A DNA stretch of 64,000 nt, taken from assembly GCA_963931155.1 (NCBI GenBank), contig OZ006978.1:992001-1056000 (forward strand). The letters are read 5' to 3'. The notes under the pieces were generated by a model. It ran no database searches. It worked only from the letters and a program-made list of their open reading frames with translations, and had not been told where the DNA came from. The stretch is from CALXVA01 sp944392465 (GTDB taxonomy: Bacteria > Bacillota > Clostridia > TANB77 > CAG-508). Numbering within the stretch: the first letter of the stretch is position 1; the number at the start of each line of letters is the position of its first letter. The position numbers were made by a program, and so were the translations under genes. This document shows positions 46,946-56,615 of the stretch, in pieces.

Positions 46946-49294
46946 ATGGGAATAGAAGAACAATTATCTGAGGAAGATGTAAGAAACATGTATATAACAC
47001 CAGCTTTGACCCAAAAATGGAGTCTGGAAAAGCAAATTAGAAGTGAAGTTTATTTCACTGCTGGAAGAGTAATTGTAAGAGGAAATATGTCTGCAAGAAA
47101 AAAAGGAGAAAAAGCAGATTATATATTATATTATAATAGTTCTAAACCTATTGCAGTGGTAGAAGCTAAAAAAAATACGCTATCAGTAGGAGAAGGAATG
47201 CAACAAGCAATGAAGTATGCAAAAATTTTAGATATTCCTTTTGCGTATTCAACTAATGGAAAAGCTTTTTTAGAACATGATTTTTTAACTGGAAAAGAGC
47301 GAGAAATTTCAATGGATGAATTTCCTTCTCCTGAAGAATTGTGGAATAGATATAAGATAGGGAAAAACCTTACATTGGATGAAGAAAAAATTATTAATGA
47401 ACCATATTATTATGCCCCAGGAACAAATAAACCAAGATACTATCAAAGGATAGCAATTAACAGAACATGTGAAGCGATAGCAAGGAATCAAAAAAGAATA
47501 CTATTAGTTATGGCTACAGGTACTGGAAAAACATTTACAGCTTTTCAAATAATACATAGGCTAAGAAAAGCGGGACTAAAAAAGAAAATACTTTATTTAG
47601 CAGATAGAAATATGCTTATAGACCAAACTATGAGTCAAGATTTTCAACCATTTAGTAATATAATGACTAAAGTAGAAAATAGAAAAATGGACAGTTCTTA
47701 TGAAATATATATGGCATTATATCAACAACTTACTGATGGACAAGGAACAGATATATTTAAAAATTTCCAAAGAGATTTTTTCGATTTAATTATTGTAGAT
47801 GAATGCCACAGAGGGAGTGCAGCTGATGATTCAAATTGGAGAAGAATATTAGAATATTATAGCAGTGCTACTCAAATTGGTTTAACTGCAACTCCAAAAG
47901 AAGATAAAGAAGTATCTAACATAAGCTATTTTGGAGAACCAATTTATACATATTCACTAAAGCAAGGAATAGATGATGGCTTTTTAGCTCCTTATAAGGT
48001 TATAAGAGTTAATTTAGATAAAGATTTAGTTGGATATAGACCAGAGGCAGGTAAGACTGATGTAAATGGTAATATCATAGATACAGATGAGACATATTAT
48101 CAGGCAGATTTTGACAAGAAAATAGTTATAGATGAAAGAACACAAGTAGTAGCCAAAAGAGTTACTGAGTTCTTGAAGAATACAAATAGATATAATAAGA
48201 CAATTGTATTTTGTATTGATATAGAGCATGCTGAAAGAATGAGACAAGCATTAGTTAATGAAAATTCAGATATGATGTTAGAAAATCCAAATTATATTAT
48301 GCGAATAACAGGTGATAATCAAGAGGGAAAAGATCAGTTAGAAAATTTTATAGATGTTGAAGAAAAATATCCAACAATTGTAACAACGAGTAAATTGCTA
48401 ACGACGGGAGCTGATTGTAAAACCTGTAAATTAATAGTGTTGGATTCTAATATTAATTCAATGACAGAATTTAAACAAATTATTGGTAGAGGAACTAGAA
48501 TTAGGGAGGATTTTGGTAAAACATATTTTACAATATTAGATTTTAGAAATGCTAGTAGATTATTTAGTGATCCTGACTTTGATGGTGAACCAATTTCAAT
48601 AAAAGTAGTAAAACCTGGTGAACCAATGCCAACAGAAGATGAAGACAAAATTGAAAATAGTGGCGATGATACTAAACCTACTGATAAAAATAATGTAGAT
48701 ATAAATCATCCCGGAAAAACAGTTAATACGAATACAAAAATTAGAGTTAATGGTGTAGATGTAAATATCTATAATGAGATATGTTCATATTATGATAAAG
48801 ATGGAAAATTAGTAACCGAATCATTGAAAGATTTCAGTAAAAGAAGTATTTTAAACGAATATGCTTCATTAAATGATTTTATTAATAAATGGAATTCAAC
48901 AGATAGGAAGCAAGCAATACTAGATGAATTAAAGGAACAAGGAGTATTACTTGATGAACTACGAAAAGATGTAGGAAATGAAGATATCGGAGATTTTGAT
49001 TTGATTTTACATATTGCTTATGATAAAAAACCTCTTACCAGATATGAAAGAGTAAATAAAGTATTAAAAAAAGGATATTTATATAAATATTCTGAGATGG
49101 CTCAAAATATTTTAAAAGATTTATTAGAAAAATATAGTGATAATAATGAATTAGAACTTACTGATACCAAAATATTACAATTAAAACCATTTGAGGGGTA
49201 TGGATCTCCAATGGAAATTGTAGATGTATTTGGAGGAAAAGAGAAATATATAGAAGCTGTGGAAGAATTAGAAGATGAATTATATGCAAGTTAG
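46946..49294 (+). CDS. hsdR: Type I restriction enzyme, R subunit
   Basis: Restriction and translocase subunit of 782 residues, of the shorter EcoEI-like group. The N-terminal PD-(D/E)xK nuclease is visible as KADYILYYN...AVVEAKKN (about 61-75). The SF2 helicase motor has Walker A MATGTGKTFTA (about 189-199), DECHRGS (about 286), LTATPKED (about 313) and motif VI near QIIGRGTRIRED. It needs HsdM and HsdS to cut DNA far from unmethylated sites. hsdM follows after 11 bp, so hsdRMS are one operon. Confidence 0.95.
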   Translation: MGIEEQLSEEDVRNMYITPALTQKWSLEKQIRSEVYFTAGRVIVRGNMSARKKGEKADYILYYNSSKPIAVVEAKKNTLSVGEGMQQAMKYAKILDIPFAYSTNGKAFLEHDFLTGKEREISMDEFPSPEELWNRYKIGKNLTLDEEKIINEPYYYAPGTNKPRYYQRIAINRTCEAIARNQKRILLVMATGTGKTFTAFQIIHRLRKAGLKKKILYLADRNMLIDQTMSQDFQPFSNIMTKVENRKMDSSYEIYMALYQQLTDGQGTDIFKNFQRDFFDLIIVDECHRGSAADDSNWRRILEYYSSATQIGLTATPKEDKEVSNISYFGEPIYTYSLKQGIDDGFLAPYKVIRVNLDKDLVGYRPEAGKTDVNGNIIDTDETYYQADFDKKIVIDERTQVVAKRVTEFLKNTNRYNKTIVFCIDIEHAERMRQALVNENSDMMLENPNYIMRITGDNQEGKDQLENFIDVEEKYPTIVTTSKLLTTGADCKTCKLIVLDSNINSMTEFKQIIGRGTRIREDFGKTYFTILDFRNASRLFSDPDFDGEPISIKVVKPGEPMPTEDEDKIENSGDDTKPTDKNNVDINHPGKTVNTNTKIRVNGVDVNIYNEICSYYDKDGKLVTESLKDFSKRSILNEYASLNDFINKWNSTDRKQAILDELKEQGVLLDELRKDVGNEDIGDFDLILHIAYDKKPLTRYERVNKVLKKGYLYKYSEMAQNILKDLLEKYSDNNELELTDTKILQLKPFEGYGSPMEIVDVFGGKEKYIEAVEELEDELYAS

Positions 49295-49305
49295 GAGAAA
49301 GAATA

Positions 49306-50793
49306 ATGGGAATAGGAAATATATTAAAAAGACTACAAGATATCATGAGAAATGATGAAGGAGTAAATGGAGATGCACAACGATTAGAACAAATTGTATG
49401 GATATTGTTTTTAAAAGTATATGATGCTAAAGAAACACAATGGGAATTTGATGATGAAGAATACGTTTCAGTTATTCCGGAAGAATTAAGATGGAGGAAT
49501 TGGGCAGTAGATAAAAAAGATGGAAAGGCTTTAACAGGAGAAGAGTTACTTAATTTTATTAATAATGAATTATTTCCAAGATTAAAAAACTTAGATATAG
49601 ATGCAGATACACCGATAAAAAAGGCAATTGTAAAATATACATTTACAGACATTAATAATTATATGAAAAATGGTATATTACTAAGACAAGTAATCAATAT
49701 TATTGATGAAATAAAATTTACTAACCCTAATGAAAGACATGAATTTAACGAAATCTATGAAACTATGTTAAAAGAATTACAAAGTGCAGGAAATGCAGGA
49801 GAATTTTATACTCCTAGACCAGTTACTAACTTTATGGTAAATATGATAAAGCCTAAATTAGGAGAAAAAATTGCAGACTTTGCTTGTGGTACAGGAGGAT
49901 TTTTAACTTCAGCTTTAGATTATTTAAAAGAGCAAGTAAAAACAGCAGAGGATTTGGATTTATATAATGATTCAATATATGGTGTAGAAATGAAATCATT
50001 ACCATATTTATTATGTATTACTAATTTATTACTACATGACATAGACAATCCTAAAGTAGAGCATAGAAATAGTTTTGATAGAAATATAAAAGATTATTCT
50101 GAGGATGAGAAGTATGATGTAGTATTAATGAATCCACCTTATGGGGGAAATTTGTTGAAAGAATATTTAGTAAATTTTCCATCAAATTTGAGAGGATCAG
50201 AAACAGCGGATTTATTTGTAGCATTAATCATGTATAGACTTAAATCTTTTGGAAGAGCAGCAGTAATACTTCCGGATGGATTTTTGTTTGGAACAGATAA
50301 TACTAAAATAAATATAAAAACAAAACTACTAAAAGAATTTAATTTACATACTATAATTAGATTACCAAGTTCTGTTTTTGCACCATATACATCTATAACA
50401 ACTAACATATTATTTTTTGATAAATCAGTGCCAACAAGTGAAATATGGTTTTATAGATTAGATATGCCAGAAGGATACAAAAACTTCTCAAAAACAAAAC
50501 CAATAAAAAATGAGCATTTTAAAGAAGTAAGCGAATGGTGGGATAATAGAAAAGAAATTATAGACCAAAAAGAAAATGAGGAATCTACTATAACTTACAA
50601 ATCTAAATGTTATTCAGCAAAAGAAATAATTGAAAATGGATATAATTTAGATTTGTGTGGATATCCTCACGAAGAAGAAATAATATTGGAGCCTAAAGAA
50701 TTAATTGCAAAGTATCAAAAAGAAAGAGCTAAATTGAATGCGGAAATTGATAAAATTTTAGAAGAAGTAAGTAAATTATTGGAGGAAGACTAA
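49306..50793 (+). CDS. hsdM: Type I DNA methyltransferase, M subunit
   Basis: N6-adenine methyltransferase of 495 residues. The N-terminal HsdM helical domain (NILKRLQDIMRNDEGVNGDA) precedes the catalytic domain with the AdoMet motif FACGTGGFLTSALD (about 188-201) and catalytic NPPYGG (about 276). A C-terminal coiled coil (about 465-495) probably contacts HsdS. The stop TAA overlaps the hsdS start (TAATG), a sign of coupled translation, and GGAGGAAG lies within its last codons. Confidence 0.95.
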   Translation: MGIGNILKRLQDIMRNDEGVNGDAQRLEQIVWILFLKVYDAKETQWEFDDEEYVSVIPEELRWRNWAVDKKDGKALTGEELLNFINNELFPRLKNLDIDADTPIKKAIVKYTFTDINNYMKNGILLRQVINIIDEIKFTNPNERHEFNEIYETMLKELQSAGNAGEFYTPRPVTNFMVNMIKPKLGEKIADFACGTGGFLTSALDYLKEQVKTAEDLDLYNDSIYGVEMKSLPYLLCITNLLLHDIDNPKVEHRNSFDRNIKDYSEDEKYDVVLMNPPYGGNLLKEYLVNFPSNLRGSETADLFVALIMYRLKSFGRAAVILPDGFLFGTDNTKINIKTKLLKEFNLHTIIRLPSSVFAPYTSITTNILFFDKSVPTSEIWFYRLDMPEGYKNFSKTKPIKNEHFKEVSEWWDNRKEIIDQKENEESTITYKSKCYSAKEIIENGYNLDLCGYPHEEEIILEPKELIAKYQKERAKLNAEIDKILEEVSKLLEED

Positions 50794-52364
50794 TGACTGC
50801 TCAAGAATTAAAAAATTCAATTCTTCAATTAGCAATACAAGGAAAATTAGTAAAACAAGATCCAAATGATGAGCCAGCATCTGTATTGCTTGAAAGAATA
50901 AAAGAAGAACGTAAAAAATTAATCAAAGAAAAGAAAATAAAAAAAGAAAAATACTCAGAAATATATAAAGATCCTTCAGATAATCATTATTATGAGAAGT
51001 TTGAAGATGATACTGTAAATGATGTCACAGAAGAAATTCCTTTTGATATTCCTGATAGTTGGAGATGGGTTAGACATAACCAATTATTTGAAATTGTTGG
51101 TGGTTCTCAGCCACCAAAATCAGAATTTTCGGACATTCAAGAAAAAAATTTCGTTAGATTATATCAAATACGAGATTATGGAGATAAACCTGTCCCTATA
51201 TATGTAGATAAAAATAAAGTATCTAAATTTTCTCAAAAAGGTGATATTATTTTAGCAAGATATGGAGGATCATTAGGAAAAGTTTTTTGGGCTGAAGATG
51301 GTGCATACAATGTAGCTTTAGCCAAAGTATGTAAAAAATATGAATCCAAAAATATAATATTTGATGAGTTTTTATTTACATATTATTCATCTAGTATCTA
51401 TCAGCTGTTTGTAAAATCTGCTTCACGAAGTGCACAAGCTGGTTTTAATAAGGAAGATTTAAATTCTTTATTTTTTGCACTACCTCCATATAATGAACAA
51501 AAAAAAATTGTAGAAAAAATTAAATATTTTACTCCGTACATAGAAAAATACGATAATACATATAATCGATTAGAAAAATTAAACAACTCATATAAAGAAG
51601 AATTAAAAAAATCAATCCTACAATATGCAATACAAGGAAAATTAGTAAAACAAGATCAAAATGATGAACCAGCAGATGTTTTAATTAATAAAATTCTAAG
51701 CAAAAAACGTGAATTAATTAAATCTAAAAAAATTAAAAAAGAAAACTTATCTGTAATTTATAAAGATAATACAGATAATCAATTTTATGAGAAGTTTGAT
51801 GATGGTACTATTAAAAATATTACAGATGAAATTCCTTTTGATATTCCAGATAATTGGGCTTGGACTAGATTAAATAATATTGGAACCATAATTGGTGGAG
51901 GAACTCCAAAAACTAATATAAAGGATAATTGGGAAAATGCTAATATTCCATGGTTGACGCCTGCAGACATGAAAAATATTAAAGGAATTTATGCAGAGAG
52001 GGGACAACGAAATATTTCGGAAATCGGATTAAAGAATTCTTCTGCTAAATTAATGCCAGCTGGAACAATTTTATATTCTAGTAGAGCTCCTATAGGTTAT
52101 ATAGCAATTGCAAGAAATCCAGTTAGTACAAATCAAGGATTTAAATCAGTTGTTTTAGTAAGAAATGAAATTAATTTATTTTTATATTATGAGTTAATTC
52201 AAAAAACTCCAGAAATAATTTCTAGAGCATCAGGAACAACTTTTAAAGAAATTTCAGGTGCTGATTTTGGTAAAACTATAGTAACTATTCCACCTATGGA
52301 AGAACAAGAAAGAATAGTTAATAAACTAAATCAAGTTTTAAATTATATTGAAGCAGCTGAATAA
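50793..52364 (+). CDS. hsdS: Type I specificity subunit HsdS (expressed copy)
   Basis: Specificity subunit of 523 residues, with two target-recognition domains (TRDs) and two conserved spacers. Residues 1-61 are unique to this copy. Residues 62-94 and 263-359 are encoded by the outer and inner inverted repeats shared with the silent copy at 53219-54609. TRD1 spans about 95-262 and TRD2 about 360-510. Both conserved parts carry the repeat KKSILQYAIQGKLVKQDQND or a near copy. Inversion across the outer repeats swaps both TRDs; inversion across the inner repeats swaps TRD2 only. The recombinase gene lies 14 bp downstream in the opposite direction. Confidence 0.93.
   Translation: MTAQELKNSILQLAIQGKLVKQDPNDEPASVLLERIKEERKKLIKEKKIKKEKYSEIYKDPSDNHYYEKFEDDTVNDVTEEIPFDIPDSWRWVRHNQLFEIVGGSQPPKSEFSDIQEKNFVRLYQIRDYGDKPVPIYVDKNKVSKFSQKGDIILARYGGSLGKVFWAEDGAYNVALAKVCKKYESKNIIFDEFLFTYYSSSIYQLFVKSASRSAQAGFNKEDLNSLFFALPPYNEQKKIVEKIKYFTPYIEKYDNTYNRLEKLNNSYKEELKKSILQYAIQGKLVKQDQNDEPADVLINKILSKKRELIKSKKIKKENLSVIYKDNTDNQFYEKFDDGTIKNITDEIPFDIPDNWAWTRLNNIGTIIGGGTPKTNIKDNWENANIPWLTPADMKNIKGIYAERGQRNISEIGLKNSSAKLMPAGTILYSSRAPIGYIAIARNPVSTNQGFKSVVLVRNEINLFLYYELIQKTPEIISRASGTTFKEISGADFGKTIVTIPPMEEQERIVNKLNQVLNYIEAAE
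50977..51074 (+). repeat. Outer inverted repeat of the hsdS shufflon, left arm
   Basis: 98 bp, matching the reverse complement of 54512-54609 with only a few differences. It encodes the conserved segment before TRD1 (HYYEKFEDDTVND...IPFDIPDSW). Confidence 0.88.
51579..51869 (+). repeat. Inner inverted repeat of the hsdS shufflon, left arm
   Basis: 291 bp, nearly identical to the reverse complement of 53705-53995. It encodes the central conserved region between TRD1 and TRD2. Confidence 0.9.
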
Positions 52365-52377
52365 TCAGCTGCTTCTT

Positions 52378-53181
52378 TTACCAATCAATTATTTTGTTCA
52401 CAATTTCTTGTTGCTCCGTGCTAGTTCTTCTCAAATATATTCTAGTTGTTTCAATACTTTCGTGTCCCATTAAATCTGCTAAAAGCGATATATCATTAAA
52501 TCTATCTAAAAAACTCTTAGCAAATCTATGTCTAAAAGAATGAGGATATATTACTTTTGGATTTAAGCCATATTTTATACCAAGTTTTTTTAATTCTCCG
52601 CTAATTCCTCTAGCTGTTATTCGGTTTCCATATTTATTTTTAAATATAAAACCTTCTGTAAGATTACTTTTATCAAACCATGATAAAGCTTCTTTTTGTA
52701 GTTTTTCCGGTATATATATTCTTCTTAATTTTCCACCCTTAGAATATAAATCAAAATATCCTATCTTTACATGTTCAACCTTAAACTGAATTAATTCACT
52801 AATTCTAGCACCAGTTGCTGTAATAAATCTTATAACAAAATACCAATACATTTCTTTATCATTTTTTAGACATTTTTTAAAATATTCATAATCAGCTTCA
52901 CTTATAACATTTTCCAAAAAGTTCTTTTGTTGCAATTTTAGTAATGGTAGCCTTAAATGGTCTTTTTTTAAATATTTTAAGTAAGTATTTATTGCTTGAA
53001 TTCTTAAATTTACAGTCTTAATTTTATAATTTTCAACTAGAAATGTTTTATATGCTTGTAAATTTTTTTTATTAATTATTAAATATTTTGATTGGTATTG
53101 ATTAACTGTAAATAAGTAAGACTTAATAGTATTTTGTGAAAGATTTCTTTTCCTTAAATATTCTTCAAAACTGAATGCCAT
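52378..53181 (-). CDS. Tyrosine recombinase, probable hsdS invertase
   Basis: XerC/XerD-like recombinase of 267 residues. It has an N-terminal SAM-like domain (about 1-85) and a catalytic domain with the Arg in TATGARISELIQF, HSFRHRFAKS and the end LMGHESIETTRIYLR holding the nucleophilic Tyr. It lies between expressed and silent hsdS genes, inside both invertible segments, where such enzymes shuffle hsdS in other Firmicutes. Its own orientation flips with the inversion. It is distinct from the element integrase. Confidence 0.93.
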   Translation of the reverse strand: MAFSFEEYLRKRNLSQNTIKSYLFTVNQYQSKYLIINKKNLQAYKTFLVENYKIKTVNLRIQAINTYLKYLKKDHLRLPLLKLQQKNFLENVISEADYEYFKKCLKNDKEMYWYFVIRFITATGARISELIQFKVEHVKIGYFDLYSKGGKLRRIYIPEKLQKEALSWFDKSNLTEGFIFKNKYGNRITARGISGELKKLGIKYGLNPKVIYPHSFRHRFAKSFLDRFNDISLLADLMGHESIETTRIYLRRTSTEQQEIVNKIIDW

Positions 53182-53704
53182 ACTGAAACCCTCCTTTCCA
53201 ATATGGCATTATATAAAATTATATTATTGAAAACAAAGTATTGAGCTTTTTTGTGATTTTTAATTGTTCGTTATGAGGCGGAATTGCTATTAATGTTTTA
53301 GCTATGTCTTTCATAACCCAATTTTTATTTCCAACCCCTTTTGTATTTTCTTTACATTGTTTTTGAACCAGTGGCGATAAGATTAAATTTTTTAAATATT
53401 CCCTATCTATATATTCATTATTGAATTTTAATAAAGCTAGACTAACAAATAAGCTAAATTCTATGTCGGTTTCTACTATAACAGGTATTCCTGTTGTTCC
53501 GACTTTACTTAAAATAATGTCTCCTTTCTGAGGATTACATCTTTGAAATAATATTTTGTGTTCTTCTTTTGTAATGTGCTTTGTATTGTCTAATTTTAAT
53601 GTTCCAGAACTTATATCTTTAACAGAAATAAAAGGAACACCATTTTCTACATATTTAGGAGTTTTATGCGTTCCATCAGTTAATTTTGTTAAAATATTTA
53701 CTAT

Positions 53705-53995
53705 TCTAGTCCAAGCCCAATTATCTGGAATATCAAAAGGAATTTCATCTGTAATATTTTTAATAGTACCATCATCAAACTTCTCATAAAATTGATTATC
53801 TGTATTATTTTTATAAATTACAGATAAATTTTCTTTTTTAATTTGTTTAGATTTAATTAATTCACGTTTTTCGCTTAGAATTTTATTAATTAAAATATCT
53901 GCTGGTTCATCATTTTGATCTTGTTGTACTAATTTCCCTTGTATTGCATATTGTAGGATTGATTTTTTTAATTCTTCTTTATATGAATTGTTTAA
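53705..53995 (-). repeat. Inner inverted repeat of the hsdS shufflon, right arm
   Basis: Partner of 51579-51869, in inverted orientation and the same length (291 bp). Confidence 0.9.
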
Positions 53996-54511
53996 TCTTG
54001 TTAATTTACTATATACAAAATTATATTTTTCAATATATGGTAAAACGTTTTCTATCTTATTTATGATTTGTTGTTGTTCATTAAATGGCGGTAATGGTAT
54101 TAAAAAGTTATTAATTAAATTCATAGAAATATTATCATTAGTTGAATTTTTATTATCATTTATGAGTTGCTGTATATATGGTGATTGGATGTTAAGATCT
54201 AAATAATCAATGCATATAAAAGAATACAATTGACTAATAGACACAATACGTTGGTTTAAATACATTTTTTCTTTAATATTTTTTAACAAAATACTTTTTC
54301 CGACAGTTCCACCTGTCATCGCTAATAAAATACTATTATTTTCTATAATAAATTTATCATAAATTTTATTTTCATCTATTCTTACAATTTTGTTATTTTT
54401 TAATCTATTGTCATCAAAGTCTGATATTCTAATTACTCTTACTTGTTTTGTATCTGTCAAATCTTGTCCCTTAAAAGCATACCCAGAAAATAATCTTGCA
54501 ATATTCTTTAA

Positions 54512-54609
54512 TCTAACCCATTTCCAAGTATCAGGAATATCAAAAGGAATTTCATCTGTGATATCATTTACAGTACTATCTTCAAACTTCTCATAATAAT
54601 GATTATCTG
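54512..54609 (-). repeat. Outer inverted repeat of the hsdS shufflon, right arm
   Basis: Partner of 50977-51074, in inverted orientation and the same length (98 bp). Similarity stops at 54609, 58 bp before the start of the Abi_C gene. Confidence 0.88.
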
Positions 54610-54667
54610 CATTAATATAGTATTTCTTAGGAAAATATGATATAATTCACTGGAATGGAGGAAGAAA

Positions 54668-55441
54668 ATGTCAAATTTAAAAGCAGCAGATATACTTATA
54701 ATTCAAAAGATGATAGAAAAGAAAACAAAGGATAAAGGATTAGTATGGGATTTTACTAATGCTTCATTTAAAGACTTTGTAGAATCATATACTGGATTAG
54801 ATATATATGGCGACAAATATATTGCAGAAGATGGTGGTTCAAAAATGAAACGTTTAAAAATGTTCTTAAAAGTAGAAGAAAACACCTATGTAATAATGTT
54901 GCTACAAGGAATTAGTGAGTATGGTAAAAAGAGAAAGTATCTTTGTAAAAGCAATATAGAAGAATTAGAAAGATATATAAGAAAATTGAAAAAACTTGAA
55001 AAAAATTTAAAATTTGACAAAAGTATATTTAAGAGTGAAAAAAGAGTAGAATTATTAATAAATGATATAAATGAAAAAGTGGCAAAAAAGCAATTTGAAC
55101 TAGCAATAGATAGAGTTCATACGTTTTTTAAAGGATATATAGAAATAATATGTGAAAGTAAAGGAATCAGCATACATGATAAATCATTAGATGCTTTATA
55201 TGGTGAATTGCTGAAATATATTCATGATAATGAGATTATAGAAGAGGGAGTTACTAAAGACATATTATCATCTTCCAAAAAAATAATGAAAAGTTTTGAT
55301 TATGCTAGAAACAATAGGTCTTTTGCACATACAAATGATATAATGAAACAAAATGAAGCAGAATTTCTATGCTTGTATATTATAGATTTGTATAAATTTT
55401 TAAGTAAAATTAACTTGGAGAAAGATAGTTCAATTGAATAA
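54668..55441 (+). CDS. Abi_C-type abortive infection protein
   Basis: Protein of 257 residues. Residues 135-250 fit the abortive-infection C-terminal domain: RVHTFFKGYIEIICESKGI, a stretch around LLKYIHDNE and the closing FDYARNNRSFAHTND...LYIIDLYKFL. Such domains are HEPN-like, and the RNxxxAH-like motif (RNNRSFAHT) would be the RNase centre. Residues 1-130 are a separate unknown domain. The ATG has GGAGGA in front, and a TATAAT sits at about 54650, just outside the invertible segment, so its expression should not change with hsdS inversion. Confidence 0.8.
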   Translation: MSNLKAADILIIQKMIEKKTKDKGLVWDFTNASFKDFVESYTGLDIYGDKYIAEDGGSKMKRLKMFLKVEENTYVIMLLQGISEYGKKRKYLCKSNIEELERYIRKLKKLEKNLKFDKSIFKSEKRVELLINDINEKVAKKQFELAIDRVHTFFKGYIEIICESKGISIHDKSLDALYGELLKYIHDNEIIEEGVTKDILSSSKKIMKSFDYARNNRSFAHTNDIMKQNEAEFLCLYIIDLYKFLSKINLEKDSSIE

Positions 55442-55602
55442 ATAAAATTAAGAATAATCTAATATTTAAATATTTTATTATTCTGATAATTTATGTGTAA
55501 AGTAATTGATACAGTTATTTTGATAGAAATATATATAATTAAAAATTTATTAATATTGAAAAGAAGTATTTAAAAATATAGATTTTATAAAGGAGTTAAT
55601 AA

Positions 55603-56496
55603 ATGATATTAAAAGAGAATAATGAATTAAAACAAAAAGATTTTAAGAATGAAAAAGAATTACAGACATTTTTTGAAAGAAATATTGAAACTATACTTGG
55701 TTATAAACTTATTGATACTGAATTTTCAGTAGGAAATTTTAGAATTGATTCATTGGCTTTCGATGAAGAGACTAAATCATTCAGAATAGTTGAATACAAG
55801 AATGTGAGAAATGCTTCTTTAGTTGACCAAGGGTATACATATTTAAAATTGATGCTTGAAAGAAAAGCAGATTTTGTACTTCAATATAATATAAAGACTA
55901 AATTATCCTTAACTATTAAAGACATTGATTGGAGCCAATCAAGAATCATATTTGTTTCACCAATATTTACGGTATATCAATTAAATGCTACGGATTTTAA
56001 AAATATTCCAGTGGATTTAGTAAAGGTAACAAGATATGAAGAAAATATTGTAGAAATTGATTTTATAAAAAAGATGAGTAATGTAAAAATACAAGATATC
56101 CAAACTGATTCGATACAAAATGAAGTTAATAATGAAATTATTGTATATACCGAAGAAGATCATTTATCCAAAGTCTCAGAGAATATAAGAAATATATATG
56201 AAAAACTAAAAAATAGAATATTAGAATTAGATGATATAGATGTTGAAGCCAAGAAATTATATATAGCATTTAAAGGATCAAGAAATATTACAGATATAGA
56301 ATGTCATAAGAACAAATTAAAAATTTATATAAATATGAAAAAAGACAGTTTAAATGATCCTTTAAAGATAGCTAAGGATATAAGTAACAAAGGACATTGG
56401 GGCAATGGAGACTATTGTGTTGAAATAAACAATGAAGATGATATAGACAATATTATTCCATTAATAAAACAATCTTTAAAATTAAATAAAAAATAG
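55603..56496 (+). CDS. DUF91/PD-(D/E)xK-like protein with DUF5655-type C-terminus
   Basis: Protein of 297 residues. The N-terminal half looks like an endonuclease fold: ELQTFFERNIETILGYKLI, FRIDSLAFDEE and RIVEYKN give the D...ExK spacing (about residues 46-68), as in DUF91/NucS-like proteins. The C-terminal part (about 205-295, VEAKKLYIAFKGSRNITDIECH... KIYINMKKDSLNDP) is DUF5655-like. The pair is common on mobile elements and near defence genes; catalysis is not proven. It lies between the Abi_C and Fic genes, each with its own ribosome site. Confidence 0.7.
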   Translation: MILKENNELKQKDFKNEKELQTFFERNIETILGYKLIDTEFSVGNFRIDSLAFDEETKSFRIVEYKNVRNASLVDQGYTYLKLMLERKADFVLQYNIKTKLSLTIKDIDWSQSRIIFVSPIFTVYQLNATDFKNIPVDLVKVTRYEENIVEIDFIKKMSNVKIQDIQTDSIQNEVNNEIIVYTEEDHLSKVSENIRNIYEKLKNRILELDDIDVEAKKLYIAFKGSRNITDIECHKNKLKIYINMKKDSLNDPLKIAKDISNKGHWGNGDYCVEINNEDDIDNIIPLIKQSLKLNKK

Positions 56497-56615
56497 ATAA
56501 AATAAAGCAAGATTTTTGCTTCTATTATGGAAATTATGGGAAACATTATTTTAAAAACTTTCTTTTTTGGAAATAATATGGTATAATATATTTAGAGAAA
56601 AGGAGAGTTTTTATT

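Larger units (their letters stand above)
53219..54609 (-). pseudogene. hsdS: Silent hsdS cassette without start, two alternative TRDs
   Basis: Second, inverted specificity gene. The frame runs open from the outer repeat (54609) through alternative TRD1, the inner repeat (53705-53995) and alternative TRD2 to the stop at 53219. It lacks the first 61 codons, a ribosome site and a promoter; the TTG near 54460 that opens the longest apparent ORF is inside TRD1 and is not a real start. It is a store of TRDs, not a decayed gene: no stop or frameshift is seen in about 460 codons. Confidence 0.9.

Noticed and set aside
54390..54596. Plus-strand ORF within the silent hsdS cassette
   Set aside because: Antisense of the TRD1 cassette; no ribosome site.
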